Part shown: one piece after another, positions 1-11,999 of the stretch
How positions within the stretch are numbered: position 1 is the stretch's first letter
Layout: every line of letters begins with the position of its first letter
Assembly (NCBI GenBank): GCA_946122785.1
Contig: CAMGYJ010000008.1
Location: forward strand, 54,012,963 to 54,076,962
Length of the DNA: 64,000 nt
Source of the DNA: Linum tenue
Lineage: Eukaryota; Streptophyta; Magnoliopsida; Malpighiales; Linaceae
Direction of reading: 5' to 3'
Translations under genes and position numbers: made by a program
The notes under the pieces: model-generated
Told to the model about the DNA's origin: nothing
Seen by the model: the letters and a program-made list of their open reading frames with translations, nothing else
Databases searched by the model: none

Positions 1-104
1 AGTCTGTTGGTTGCGGCTAAGTCCGATCTGCCATCAGAAAATATTTCTTAGGTTTTTTCCTCAAAACCCGCCGAGCCGAACCTCTGTCCGAATTTCCCAA
101 AAAA

Positions 105-365
105 ATGGCCGATTGGTGGCAAGGAGAGGGAGTTTATGTCGATGAATTTCAAGCGGTACGTACTCATTATTCTGCTTTAATTTTTGTTGTTGTTATAAGC
201 TTTTTAATTAATCTATGTACTAACCTCGTTGTTATTTTCTCGTAGGTTGGGGAGGACGTGGATATATACAACCAACGGTATTATCTCGAGCAAGGACCGT
301 TGGATCCAACCGACTTGTACGACCAACCCAACCATCGGTCAAGGGATGTTTGGAACGATCACCCG
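105..365 (+). pseudogene. Plant mobile domain (MAIN-like/PMD) protein, N-terminal fragment in two exons
   Basis: Two short exons join in frame: 105-155 (17 codons from an ATG, donor GTACGT) and 246-365 (40 codons, acceptor TTCTCGTAG, donor GTACAT). Exon 2 encodes GPLDPTDLYDQPNHRSRDVW, which resembles the start of plant PMD/MAIN-like proteins, a family found both as host genes and inside MULE or Gypsy transposons. The next possible exon, after an AG near 490, hits a stop within about 20 codons. No mobile domain follows. I read it as the decayed 5' end of a transposon-borne PMD gene. Recognition rests on this short stretch only, so the family call is tentative. Confidence 0.4.
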
Positions 366-954
366 GTACATACAATTCTTCACCATTTGTCCTTCTTTTA
401 TTTTGTTAATGTATTTAGTGTAATATAAAATAAATTTATGTTGATTTTTTAATCGTGTTGGTTGTTTTCAATAATTTAATCGAATACATAGCGCCACTTA
501 GTTCGACTCTTTATAAAGAGATGCACGTCTAAGGAAATGGGGTTTTAAGCGATTATCATATCCTCCCATTACCTGGGAAAATCGGGTATTAAGAGATCCT
601 CGGATCCCCCCTTTGATGGAGGTCTTCAAGCAGCGGTCTAGTAGCGACCTTTATCTTCTGAAAATTGCCACCGACGTAGGTGGCCCCCTTTCCGGTCTCT
701 TCCGTGTAACCATTCCACCATAAGTCTAGCGTGAACTTTTGGAATGCCATCTGCGATAAAACCGTAGTTCAGTTAATATCATAAAAATCAAAAATAAAAA
801 ATAACACTAAAACGTAATACAAAATAAACTTACGAGTTAACGATAATCGCAAAACTACTAAAGAAATATAGAGCTACAAGAGAAAATTGAAAAGGGAGAA
901 GGAGAGGTGTGAAGAGAAATGGTTTTTCGGAAAGCCTTTTATAGGCAAAATCAC
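366..954. other. Unassigned AT-rich sequence, decayed transposon DNA
   Basis: No open frame of useful length. A few stretches at 500-770 look as if they were once coding, but the frames are broken on both strands. It lies between the PMD fragment and the palindrome cluster and probably belongs to the same decayed element. Confidence 0.3.
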
Positions 955-1265
955 TGATGAAAACCGCACCTTAGAGGTGCGGTTTTCGTCTGCCATGCAG
1001 GCCCATGCAGACCCACGTCTGTTGTTCTGCATGGAATGTTGGAAATAATTGACCAAAACCGCACCTTGGGGGTGCGGTTTGAGTGGCAAAACCGCACCAT
1101 GAAGATGCGATTTTGTTTGGGAGAAGCAAACCGCAGCTTCATTGTGCGGTTTAAGTAGGTCAGACCTAAAAACGCACCTCGGCCAAGCGGTTTAAGTAGG
1201 TCAGACCTAAAACCGCTTGGCCAAGATGCGGTTTATATATAAAACGCACCTCTAAGGTGCGGTCC
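955..1265. repeat. Seven 21-bp palindromes (ACCGCACC-N5-GGTGCGGT type)
   Basis: Left arms start near 962, 1058, 1091, 1130, 1171, 1212 and 1243. Each is followed 13 bp later by the reverse-complement arm (GGTGCGGT or a one- to three-base variant), so every unit is 8+5+8 = 21 bp. The five-base centres differ between copies, while arm sequence and spacer length are kept. The units are 31-96 bp apart in otherwise unrelated sequence. Confidence 0.8.
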
Positions 1266-1332
1266 ATAAAAAATGGTGCTATTAGTGTAAATTTTTTCGG
1301 CTGGGTGCTATTTTTGTAAATTTTTTTTAAAG

Positions 1333-1572
1333 GTGCTATTTCTGAAAAAATCCCTAAGAATAGCTGAGAATCCCGTTGCTCATGAGTGGACTAAGCATAT
1401 TGAGTTGGATTGTCACTTAACACGGGATAAGATTGCGTCTGGTTTGATTAAATTACTTCATGTTTCCACTTCTAATCAAGTTGTTGACTTGTTTACAAAA
1501 TCTCTGCCTACTGCTGTGTTTTCAGGTCTTGTTTCCAAGCTGGGCACTCTGGACATATATGCTCCAGCTTGA
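1333..1572 (+). pseudogene. Ty1/Copia pol, RNase H C-terminal fragment
   Basis: The last part of a Copia polyprotein. The stretch HEWTKHIELDCHLTRDKI followed by VVDLFTKSLP is the conserved end of the Copia RNase H region (KHIE.D.H..RDK ... .D.FTK.L). The frame stops at 1570-1572, and a purine-rich tract leads directly into an LTR at 1580. Everything upstream of the RNase H tail is missing, and the sequence before about 1345 is unrelated. The element is therefore 5'-truncated and cannot move on its own. Confidence 0.85.
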
Positions 1573-1579
1573 GGGAGGG

Positions 1580-1751
1580 TGTTAGTATATTGAGTAGTTA
1601 TAAATACAAATTGTAATGTTTGTTTAATTCAGGTACTATATTGTAATTTAGTTTAATAGAACTGATATAAATATTGTAAACAGAATATTGTAAATTAACT
1701 TTTCGATAAAATAAAATAAAACGGTTTTCTCTCTTATAATAAGTCATAACA
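1580..1751 (+). mobile_element. 3' LTR of the truncated Copia element
   Basis: It begins TGTTA and ends TAACA, a 5-bp terminal inverted repeat with the standard TG...CA ends. It directly follows the purine tract GAGGGAGGG (1571-1579). A TATA-like TATAAATA lies about 20 bp inside. At 172 bp it is short but normal for Copia. The target duplication cannot be checked because the 5' end is lost. Confidence 0.75.
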
Positions 1752-2779
1752 CCAAGTCCAAGTAAACATCAGTACATCACAATGGTTCGAGAAAAAAAAT
1801 ATCCCCGAAATTGAGCTTGTCCAAAGTCCAAACTTAGTTAACATCCGAATTACCCGTCAAATTGGCTCCCCTTGGTGTAAGTTTCCACGCTAGCAGGACC
1901 TAACCCCAACAAACAAACGGAAACCAAACCGGCGGGAAAAGAAAGCCTAAGTCCAAGTCGAAAAATAGCAAGATCTCTTATCTGGCCTGTGGGTACTAAT
2001 TATAGAAACTGGACCAATCAAAACCTTCCACACTTTTCCCGCCAACTGTCCAGAGCTCGACGGCCACATGTGTCTTCGTGGGATCCATTATTGGATCGTG
2101 CCCAGAAAAGAAGACAAACAGACAGAGTGGGAAAACATCCCTCTCAAACTTGTCCGTGTCCTCTGCTCCCGTCTGCAGCTTAGCCTTCCATTTTTGGTTT
2201 ATTACCATCAATAATTATATTTTCCATCTGGACAGTTTGTCCTAAGCTAGCCAGCCTGCTCCAGATTGATTGATCGATAATTGACCGCCGACCCACCAGC
2301 AGCATGAATCAGCAGTCAGCGCCAAAGAGCTTTTGTCACCTTCCTCCCATGTCACCATGTTAATATGTGTTCTTCTTCCACAGCAGAAGTATGGGAAAAG
2401 TGACAAACGATTCCTTCCTTCTAGCTAAGCCAAATTACTGTTTTTTCTGAAAGTTTGCTTCTTTTTACTTGGTTTTGCTGCTGCTTTATGTTCCTTCCCC
2501 AGTCCCCACGCAGTTGTAAAAGCAATTCTAAAATGAACCTCACACAATCAAACAGAGATAAGAAGCTGATGGAACAACAATGCATCAATTCAATCCCTTC
2601 TTCTCTATCTGCATTGCCAAACATCATAGAGAAGTTTCATCACAAAAATTTCAAAACACTACATGAAACATAGTGATACACAAAAAGTGGGGGACAAAAC
2701 AAGAGAGAAAACACAAACTATCTACAGACTGAAACGGCCAAACACCAAAAAGAAGCCACTGATATAGCTCTAGTCTCAT
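1752..2779. other. Intergenic region downstream of the TMK gene
   Basis: No convincing gene. It probably contains the 3' UTR and terminator of the TMK gene (minus strand). The short open frames on both strands have no recognisable motifs. Confidence 0.4.
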
Positions 2780-5700
2780 TCATCGACCATCAGCAGAGGT
2801 GAAAGAATCTGCAAACCCAGTAGGCCTGGCCGGAATGCTTCCTTTGCTGTCTTCCAAATCCACATAGCTCATGTCCTTGCCTTCAGTCTCTTGCCACCCT
2901 TTCACCATCTGAGTGAGCGGCAGGCTGTAGTCAATCCCACAGTACTCTTCCGGGTCATCGTCCAGTGGCTTCCATTTCTCGACCAAGGGTGCAAGCACAT
3001 TGACAGCGTGTCCCATGTCGGGTCTTTGGCTGGGTTCCCTTGCTGTGCAGTGGCCTGCGAGCTCTGCGATCGTCCAGATGCTTTCGAATGTCTCGTCGTT
3101 TGGTTCGAGTGCTGGGTCGATGGCATTTCTCAGCTTCTGCTTGTCCGATTTCACGTGCCAGAACCATGCTGCTAGGTACTGCTTTTCCTCTGATCGGTCT
3201 TCGTCTAGTGCTACCAATCCGGTGAGCATCTCCATCAGGACGACACCGAAGCTGAACACGTCCACCTTCGTCGTGATTTTCCCAGTCACTGCAACCATTT
3301 GACATGATAACCATCAGTTAGTACCAATGCAAATTTAACCAGTAGTTTGTTCCATAGGATTATGAGAATTCATTGTTTCCAGACCTCCATAAGAAGTATC
3401 ATGGTCAATAATCTTAAATCCAACATTCGGAACAACAAAGGTTTTGAAATCCCTAACAAATGTCATGAGCCATATAACTTTTCAACTCCATGGTTTCGGT
3501 GAAATCCATCACTTTTCAAACCTAACATTCCAAATGACACCCAAATAAAAACTGTGTTGCAAATTCAGAACACAAGAACAATGAACTAGGAACTTGTCAA
3601 TTTGCTTACCAGCATATTCAGGTGCCAAGTATCCAAAAGTCCCGGCAAGCCTAGTCTCCACAGATTTCTCACCATCCGGAGCAAGTTTCACGAGTCCAAA
3701 GTCTGAAATTTTCGCCCTAAAATCATCAGCGAGCAATATGTTTGAAGACTTAAGGTCCCTATGTATGAAGCTCTGATGAGCCAGAGTATGTAGATACTCG
3801 ATCCCTCTAGCAACATCTAAAGCAACATTCAGCCTCCTCTTCCAAGAAAGAGGCTCCAACTGAAAGCTCTTCCAATGGAAAAGATGCCTGCTGAGAGCTC
3901 CCTGTGGCATATACTCATACACAAGAATCCTCTCATTACCTTCAACAGAATACCCCAACAACGACACCAAATGCCGGTGCCTAACCTTTGAAAGAACTGT
4001 AATCTCGGATTGAAACTCATCCAATGCTTTATTACTAATCACACCAGACTCCATTCTCTTCACTGCTATTTTGGTCCCATCATCGAGCTCTCCTTTATAC
4101 ACCACTCCAAACCCACCACGGCCTAGCTCGTTCTCAGGTGCAAAGTTCTTCGTCACATTACGAAGTACTTGAACCGATATCACCAGGTTCCCGGCCTCGA
4201 TGACGTGAGAATCCCCAAACCCGCTGCTGTACATTGAACCACCGCTTGCTGTTCTTGTGGAAGAGCTTGCACCGGTGATGTCATTGTTAGCAACCACGAT
4301 CTTAACTGTGTTGTTGTCCAAGTCCGATGGGTCTCTTGGATGAACGACGAGGGAATTTGGAGCTTGGAACGTGCCTCTCCTCTTCCGGTAACAATATATC
4401 GAAAGCGGGATAGCTAGCATGGCCATGAAAGCTACACTCGCAACAGGAGCTAAGACTGCAACTAGAATGGACCTCTTAGGGGCATTTTGCTCAGAAGAGG
4501 AACCACCATTGTGGGAGCCTCCATTTGATCCAGAATCGGGAGAAGATGATGGATTTTTGCGTGGAGCAGACTTCCCACCATCAACCAACAGAGGATTCCC
4601 AGTGGTTAGAAGTTGGACAGTGGTGGAGAACTTTGGCAATGGAGGTGAGATGTTGTTGCCACTGAGGTCCAAAGTCTTTAGAGATGGCAGGCTAGTCCAG
4701 CTTTCTGGTAATGGGCCTGTTATAATGTTGCCTTCAAGTTTGATTTGAGTAAGAGAAGCAAGTTTACCAACTGAAGGGCTTAAAATTCCACTGAGATTGT
4801 AGTTAGGCAGAACAATGGAATCAACTTTGCCATTCGGATTACAGCGAATCCCAAGCCACGAAGAACACGGATCATTACCAGTCCATGAAGAGACTAGCCT
4901 GGAAGGGTAATTCAAACCATCGAGGAACTCTATGAGTGTCATGACTTCATCAGCACATGGAACTCCAGCTGTAGACTGACAAAATGAATTTGAACTGAAG
5001 GAAACTTTAGCTGCTTTAAACTTCGGTATAGGCCCCATCAACCTATTATTATTCAAATCCAGCTTTTGCAATGGCAAATCAGCTAAGCTAGAAGGGACTA
5101 ACCCGACAAGTCGATTACCATTGAGATTTAGATCCTTCAAGCTAGTCAAATTACCAATGCTATCAGGGATGGGACCGGTGAACTGGTTTCCATGAAGCCA
5201 TAGAGTGGTAGCAGATTCCATTGTTGCAACCACATCAATAGGACCGGTCAATCCATCGCCGTTCTGATCATTCAACCACAGCATTTGCAAAGCAGTGTTG
5301 TCCTTGAAGCTTGCTGGAAGCTCACCGGTTATATTGTTGTCCGAAAGCAACAAGTTTTGTAGAGAGACAAAACTCCCCAGGAAATCAGGCAACGGACCAG
5401 CCAAATTACAGCTGGTACATGTAAAATTGACCAACTGTGCAGAATTCAGCAACCCTTTAGGGATTGACCAACCAGTGGTAGCATTGAAATTGTTCCCATC
5501 CAATGCCAGAACTTCCAGACTGTCAAGGCCATCGAAGAAATCGGAGGGAATCGAATCGAAGCCGTTGTAATCGAGAAAGGCGTACCTAAGCTTGGACAAG
5601 CCCTTGAAGGAAGGCAATGGCCCAGTGAATTGGTTCCTCTGTAGCCCCAAATTGTCCAGCATGGCAAGCTTGTTGAAGTCCTGTGGCAGAGTGCCTTTCA

Positions 5701-5980
5701 AGCTCATGCTCTGAACTTGAATCTGGGTAACCCTTGAACCGGAACAGATGACGTGTTTCCACGTCTGGCCACAAGGGTCTTCGTCCCCGCCAGGTTTGGG
5801 CCATTCCAGAAGCTCCGGATTCTCCAACCCTTCCCTGAATTCCTTGAGGACAGCTAAGTCGCCAGGGTCTGTAGCGGCGAGAATCACTGGAATAATGGAG
5901 GAGAAGAAGAAGAGGAAGAAGGGTAGCACGAGATTTTTGAGGCAGCTGGTTCCCATGGCGGTAGATCTGCTGAGCTCCAT
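2780..5980 (-). CDS. TMK: TMK-type leucine-rich-repeat receptor-like kinase, two exons
   Basis: Exon 1 is 5980-3610 and exon 2 is 3288-2780, split by a 321-bp intron (3609-3289). The donor GTAAGC and acceptor TTGCAG restore the conserved APEYAVTGKITTKVDV. The product is 959 residues, usual for plant TMKs. Order: signal peptide (about 1-35), a DPCG...W leucine-rich-repeat cap, repeats, a non-repeat island, a second cap (NDPCSSWLGI), more repeats, a Ser/Gly-rich linker, a membrane helix (about 504-527), then the kinase with GRGGFGVVYKG, the VKRM lysine, HRDLKSSN, DFGLVK and APE. It is an RD kinase with all catalytic residues. The end GFADSFTSADGR matches the TMK tail. TMKs sit in the plasma membrane and act in auxin-linked growth signalling. 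The ectodomain looks most like the TMK3 group. A second ATG lies at codon 9. Confidence 0.95.
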
Positions 5981-6294
5981 TTTAGTTCATGAATCATCAC
6001 CATTTGAAGTGAAGAGCAAGATTCATGTCAGCAAAACCACTTCTTTTTGCTGGTTCGCTTAAAACCCATCTCTGGAATTAATTTCCTCCATTGAACTGCA
6101 GGGAGCCAGGCAAGGGGAACAAAAGGAAAGCTTCGGAAGTTAGGAAAAGGCGCAAGCTTTCAGTGTAAAGATGGAATACAGAGGGTGAGGGGAAGCTAAA
6201 ACATGCAAGTTAGGACAACCCAAGAAAAGGGGAAGTCAAATTGCTGGTTAAAGAAAGCAAAAGTTGCAACCTTTTGTTTATCTTCTGGGCAGAA

Positions 6295-6301
6295 ATTTAT
6301 A
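6295..6301 (-). promoter_or_regulatory. Candidate TATA box of the TMK gene
   Basis: TATAAAT on the minus strand, about 315 bp upstream of the start codon, allowing a 5' leader of roughly 280 nt. A strongly CT-rich (plus) tract at about 6,420-6,530 lies just upstream, a common feature of plant promoters. Found by sequence only. Confidence 0.45.
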
Positions 6302-6309
6302 CCACTGCT

Positions 6310-7362
6310 CGCTAATGAATAAAATTCTGGGAAGAGAACATTTCTAGCTTCGCTTGCAGCCACGCACACAGACACAGGCAGCAGCCACTGGCTTGCTTCC
6401 GCTGTAATATGTATGCCTCGCTCTTCTTTATTTCTATTTTCTAACTTTCCTTTTTGGAAGTTTGTTTCTCTCTCTTCCTCTTCTTTTCTTTTCTTTTCTT
6501 TGTAAGTGCAATACAGTAGAGAGGGGAGACGAGAGAGAAAGGGGTCAATTTTGTATTGGGGGGTTGGGACATGGGCGAATTAGAGGTGAATGGAGGCGGA
6601 CAAGGAGGAATTGCGGGAATTTCTTTTTTTAATTTCTGTAAAAGAAATTATCCACTGCGGGGGATTCTTTTCTTTCTGTGCTTGCTTTTTTAAGGAAGTA
6701 ATATATTTGTTCTTGTCTACTTCATCTGTGGACTTTATTAGAAATTACTATAATGATAATTATGGATTTGATTGTATTAATTACCATTATTAATCATGAA
6801 CAGTGTCTTTCTTGGTTTAATCAAAGCCACGGTTGAGTCTAATCTAGGATTTGGAGCTCCGTGACCTCTGCCCTGCCTTGTTTTGTACTGGAAGATGACT
6901 TAGATGAGTATATATATTTGATATTCAATACTAGAAACAGGTTAATTAGGGTTTATAGATTATAGTAATTACTGTGGACTGTGGAGTGAATGATATATGG
7001 ATTGATTGATTGAATTGTCAGTATTATTTAAGAATAGTTGATTATACAGCATAGACCGTCGTGACCAGGCCTTCTTTTAGCTGTCTTGTACTGCAAACAA
7101 CGTCAGATGATTGACTTTTAAAATAGTTAAAAAATAGTAGTTAGAGGATGTAGAAACGATTACAAATTTACATTGGCCTATATATATAGTGCAACTGCAA
7201 ATTAATTTAGTTGCTTAATGGTGCTGGTGCACTGCTTACACCCCTCAATTTCTCAAATGATGATACACTAGTTTTGTTCCCATAACAGAGCATTTCATTG
7301 TTTTTTTTTAATTATTTGTTTTTTTTACCGGTGTCAGCTTTCTTACTTCTTTATATTTATTT
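6310..7362. other. Intergenic region upstream of TMK
   Basis: Contains the CT/GA-rich promoter tract near 6,420-6,530, then AT-rich DNA without recognisable genes. Confidence 0.4.
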
Positions 7363-7672
7363 AGAGAAATTTTACAATGCTATATAGTATTGGTGCTATA
7401 GGTTTTTGTCTTTATGATACAACTTAAAATTATACATTTACGGTATGGTACAACTTTAGATTGTACCTATACTTTTTGTACAAATTCTTTTATGGTACAA
7501 CTTGAACTTGTACCTTTATGTGATGGTACAACTTCGAGTTGTAAAGTTGTACCATAACATAATGGTACAAATTGCTTTATGGTACAATCTAAACTTATAC
7601 ACTTAATGTTATGGTACAACTTTAAGTTGTACATTAAAGCATCAATGCTATATAGCATAGTAAAAGTGCTCC
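7363..7672. mobile_element. MITE, 310 bp, with long imperfect terminal inverted repeats
   Basis: The left end from 7363 and the reverse complement of the right end to 7672 match over about 40 bp (35 of 41 by eye), with a shared core near ATGCTATATAG. Both ends are flanked by TTTATTT (7356-7362 and 7673-7679), a possible 7-bp target duplication, although this sequence is low in complexity. The inside consists of repeated GGTACAACTT-like segments in both orientations. No open frame. The superfamily is unclear. Confidence 0.65.
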
Positions 7673-8705
7673 TTTATTTATTCTTACTATCTATTACTCA
7701 AGTTTCAGTTGATACGAGGGTCATTACTATATTGTGTGTTTCATGAGGATCAACAATAATAAAAGTTGTGAGTTCATCGCCGATGGAAGATCAATTTCAC
7801 AACCATCTGATTTTCAATTAGCCAAAAAATTAAACTTCATAAATTGTACATGGTCTTTCTTTGATTTTTTTTTTATGCATATGGATTCTTAGACTAAATA
7901 TTGCAAGTGTCTAACATTTTCTTCAACCGAGGGACAACAACTTCACGTAGATAGTTCTAATTATTATATGTCATAATCGCATAAAGTCAACTTTAAACTT
8001 ATTTCTCGTTTGATGAATGTGTAACTCAACAAACTTAGAAGTTAAATGTAGAATATCCGGATGATGATAATTTTTTTCCAATTAATTGTACGTACATACC
8101 GTAAGGAACTGATGAGGTTGTTAAGAAGAAGAAAGTTTGATTTTTGTTTATTTACAACAAAGCGAGGCTTTTGAAACGACATAATTATTTTTTCAAGATC
8201 TACATTTCCTTTATGACTTAACATAAAAATAAATTGACATTTAATTGTAGGAGGTCCAAGAGTGAAAAAGTACATTTTTGGTAACTAAGCACCCACGAAA
8301 TAAGCATAGATTAGATAAACAAAATAGTTAGATAATTGCATCTCATGAGCATCTAATCAATGTGTTGTTGCAATCCTACACGCCAAACTATACAACAGTA
8401 ATGTCTTGCTCAGTCGTTTGTATTGGGTTGACAATAAGAACCGCCAATTCATCACCAATTTGAAGATTATATTCTCGACCATCTGATTTTCTATTGGCCA
8501 ACCGTTCTAACTTTAGATGTTGACTATCTAGGTTAATCTAATGGACAAAAATTACTCAAAGATACTTTTTAAGTTTAAAGGCTTAAGGACTTGAAATCAT
8601 CTCAGAACATTTTCTGTGCATACAAAATATACATTGGAATCATTTAGTTGCTGATCAGTAAACTCAAAAGACATAAAAAAAACAGTGTTTACACCTATCT
8701 TATTG
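7673..8705. other. AT-rich intergenic DNA
   Basis: No gene or clear repeat seen. Open frames are short and without motifs. Confidence 0.4.
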
Positions 8706-9075
8706 TAGAGGTGACAATTTTCTATCCAATCCATTAATTCAATTAACTAAAATATTCAACTAATTCAATTGGATTGGTGGATTCATGGACATTTGAAAAT
8801 TACAATTTAGTAATTATTTTTTTAATATTTTATTGTTTGATAACTAAATTTAAAACTTTTAACGAAAAATATCATTGAAATTTTATGTTTTGGTTTCTAT
8901 AATTTTTTGTCGTGACAATTTTTTATCTGAACTTTACAATATTAAAAAATTTATAATGGTACAATATTTGGATCTCACATGAATTCATGAATCTGATCCA
9001 CTAATTTATTTAATCCCATCCATAAATTTATGAATACACCAATTAATGAATTCAATACATTTTCCACTCTTTTAT
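8706..9075. mobile_element. Possible hAT-type MITE
   Basis: The left end TAGAGGTGACAATTTTCTATCC and the reverse complement of the right end (AGAGTGGAAAATG) are loosely related. The interior is rich in AATTCAATT and ATTGGATTGG blocks in both orientations. No certain 8-bp target duplication was found, so this is a weak call. Confidence 0.3.
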
Positions 9076-10299
9076 GTGACAGTCAAATTTGTACAATTAT
9101 ACTCTAAAGTAATTCTTGTATTGTGGACTAGCTGCCTCGATTCAAGCTGGAGAAAGGCTATTGGGTGAGGCGGGATAATCACGAGAAGGAAAAATTCCCA
9201 ATATTAGGCCTCTGTCTTCATCGCAGTCGCAGCTCGCAGGGGTAGGTAATTCCAATTTCAATTCTGAAACCAAACATATGATTCTCTTGCAATTAATTAA
9301 TTAATCAATTAATTTCAACATTCTTGTATTGTTGTTGTTCGGTGGATTAAAAAACTAATAATGTAATAATCGAATCTACTTTTGTGATTTGTTTGTTTAG
9401 TCCGAAACAGCAATTATGCAATCGGAGGCTTGCGGTCTTCCGGTCGGTCGGCATCTCAACTTATGAACTTTGGATTTGTTCAAGCTCCATTAATAAAGTT
9501 AATGTAAACAAATAATAATTCTGAGTGACGATAGGCTGCACTTAATTTCTTGTTTTTTTTTTTGTCACCGACGAATTGTTTGGAGATGTTAAGCTTTATT
9601 TTCTGGGAACTATGTTGTTGATATGACTTTCTGGGTTTGTTTTTCTTCTCCACCTCCACGAGAAAGGATCTCAACTGAAAAAAGGCCTTCAAAGTATTAT
9701 GCTTGTACGTACGAGCCGAATCTTGCTAATGGATCACAGTCAATATATACATATTAACATTGTTGGAATTGTTCTTCGTGGTATTAATTGTTAGATTCAT
9801 GTAATGGCTCTTTTGTAAAATAAACATGTAAATTATTAAAAAAAATAGAGGATGCCACAATAAATTATTAAATTTCTGAAATTAACTTTTAAAAAGTAAT
9901 TGCTATTACTATCATAGTATTTGTAATCTTTTTTCCCTTTTAACAGGGTACTAATAGGTAGTATTGCCTAATGAAATTAGATGTTTTGTTGTTCATGAAC
10001 AATGTCCTTATTGAAGAAGTACTAGGAGGTGATGTTGCGCCTTGTGACTGGGCGGAAATGACATTGATATATGGGCATGTATTATGTGGCCCCTTATAAT
10101 GTTTTGTTAGTATTATTAGTCTAAAATTATTTTTTTATTTGTAGTTGTATTAGTAATATTGACTTGAAATTATGATATTGACTGAGAAGAGATATATGGC
10201 GGTCAACATCCAATTTAAAATATTTTGAAAATTTTGGGTAGTAAATGATATTTAGCTAAACCCAAGTAGACACATTGATCATGGGTAAGGTATGTGTGA
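9076..10299. other. Intergenic DNA with an exon-like GC-richer patch
   Basis: 9,120-9,250 and 9,400-9,470 are less AT-rich than their surroundings and end in possible splice-donor-like GGGTAGGTAATT. The only frame there has 16 codons (ATG at 9416). It could be the remnant of a host leader exon. Nothing else is recognisable. Confidence 0.25.
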
Positions 10300-10754
10300 C
10301 ATACATATATATATATATATATATATGGGGAGTTCTACGGTACCCAAGGTGAAATCCGGGGTACCGCATACTTTGAGTAAGAAAACGCTATCTAGAACTT
10401 GAATTGCCTGATCTTTCGGACATGATACTATAATCTAACCCTTAAAGATCAAAATCTAGGTCTTAATTCTCTAAATCTTATTCGTCAAGATCAATTTAAT
10501 TAGAAACAATAATCGACGGTTATGATTCGTCCAAATATAGGCAAAAAAATCAATGCACCATCTTAGGGTTTGTAGTTTAGATTTAGATAATTAGGACCTA
10601 GGGTTCACTCATTAAGGGTTAGGGTATATTATCATGCCCAAAAATCCTGCTAATTCGAGGTCTAGATAGCGTTTTCATACTCAAAGTATGCGGTACCCCG
10701 GATTTCACCCGGGGTACCGTAGAAGGCACCATATATATATATATATATATATAT
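10300..10754. repeat. TA microsatellite split by an insertion
   Basis: Pure (AT)n lies on both sides (about 10,300-10,326 and 10,731-10,754) of the fold-back element at 10327-10730. This fits insertion into a single TA tract. Confidence 0.7.
10327..10730. mobile_element. Fold-back MITE, 404 bp, with about 70-bp inverted repeats
   Basis: The left 70 bp (10327-10396) and the reverse complement of the right 70 bp (10661-10730) are nearly identical. They share ACGGTACCC, GGTGAAATCCGGGGTACCGC and AAAACGCTATCTAGA. The interior (about 264 bp) is AT-rich without a coding frame. The target was a TA repeat, so the duplication length cannot be determined. Target preference would fit a Tc1/Mariner or PIF-Harbinger derivative, but this is inference. 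Confidence 0.8.
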
Positions 10755-11266
10755 GGGTTTGGAAATTTGTAGATGGGTTTTGGTATGGTATTGATATTTA
10801 CTTACGTAATCTAAATGTGTATGAGTTGGGTTGAATACCCATTTATTCGAGGGTGTTTTAATTCCATATACACAAATTAGACATATTTGTAGATCTTCAA
10901 AATTTTAGGTACCAAAATATAATACACAAAATTTTAGGTACTAAAATATAATGTTTTATCAATATTTTGAGGACTTATATGCAAAAAAAAATTTAGGTTA
11001 TAAATCTAAAGTTCTATTAAGTTTAGCTACTAAACCTTTTATGGTGATGTATTTAAGATGATAGTTATTTACTTTTTTTATAGAAAAATGGAAATTGTAT
11101 ATTTGATATGTGTAGATACCTAGCCCAACATTACATGTATAATTGTTGAAAATTCTAGCCCGAGTGAAAAATTTCACGCCTTCAAATCCCTTATTCGAAG
11201 ATGACGACTTTCTAGTAAGTCATAACCATATATATTTATTTTTAGTTGGACTCGATATTGAGCTGA
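10755..11266. other. AT-rich intergenic DNA left of the MULE
   Basis: No gene seen. Contains two near-identical 20-bp blocks around 10,900-10,950 (AAAATTTTAGGTACTAAAAT type). It ends at the MULE target site at 11267. Confidence 0.4.
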
Positions 11267-11275
11267 TAAAGTTTA

Positions 11276-11329
11276 GGGTATGCCTACTATGACATGCATG
11301 TCACGGTGATATGCACTTTTCGGTCGACC
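11276..11329. repeat. Left terminal inverted repeat of the MULE
   Basis: Matches the reverse complement of 35800-35853 over 54 positions without gaps, with about ten mismatches. It contains the 14-bp perfect palindrome TGACATGCATGTCA (11290-11303) and ends in the first GGTCGACC (11322-11329). Confidence 0.9.
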
Positions 11330-11720
11330 TATTCCTGAGGGCGGTCGACCGAATTGACTAATTTGGGCAGCACGAGAAAGCCTTGCGGTCAACCGCCACG
11401 ACCACCTGGTCGACCGCATTTAGTTTAAGTTGGTATTTTTGGTCGAACAGAATAAAACCTCGGTCGGCCATTTCGTTGGCGTCAGAAACAACATGGTCGA
11501 CCACCTAATATATAGGTCGACCACTTGATGGCAGTCATTAACAAAATGGTCGACCGGATAAGGAAAGAGATCGACCAGATAGAAGATAAGTGTTCTATCA
11601 AAGTGTCCAATCATTTGACGTAAAATGAAGATCAAGTGTTGGTTTCTCGGTCGACCTAATCCAGTACGAGGTCGACCGAATACAAGAAAGTCAACCTATG
11701 CCCCGTGTCTTTTTTGCTTA
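11322..11720. repeat. GGTCGACC palindromes, left subterminal arm
   Basis: About nine exact GGTCGACC copies (for example 11322, 11343, 11408, 11495) and several one-base variants such as GGTCAACC and GGTCGGCC. The first two are 21 bp apart start to start. Confidence 0.85.
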
Positions 11721-11999
11721 TGTATGTCGATTTGTGTGGTTAATTTAATCGTATAAATTATGTTTCAAACCATCATAATTAGTCATTAATAATTATAACA
11801 AGGACTCATCAATTCATAGCATAACAACTAAAAATAAAACACACATAAAAATAGCATAATTGTTCACACATAAAAATAAAACTAAAAAAACCATCATAGC
11901 ATAATTGTTCACACATAAAAATAAAACTAAAAAAATAACAGAATAATAATCAACAATCGTTTTGAAAACTAAAACACATAATATAAAATCTCCTCTCTC

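Noticed and set aside
2891..3302. Plus-strand open frames opposite TMK exon 2
   Set aside because: Antisense shadows of a well-supported coding exon.
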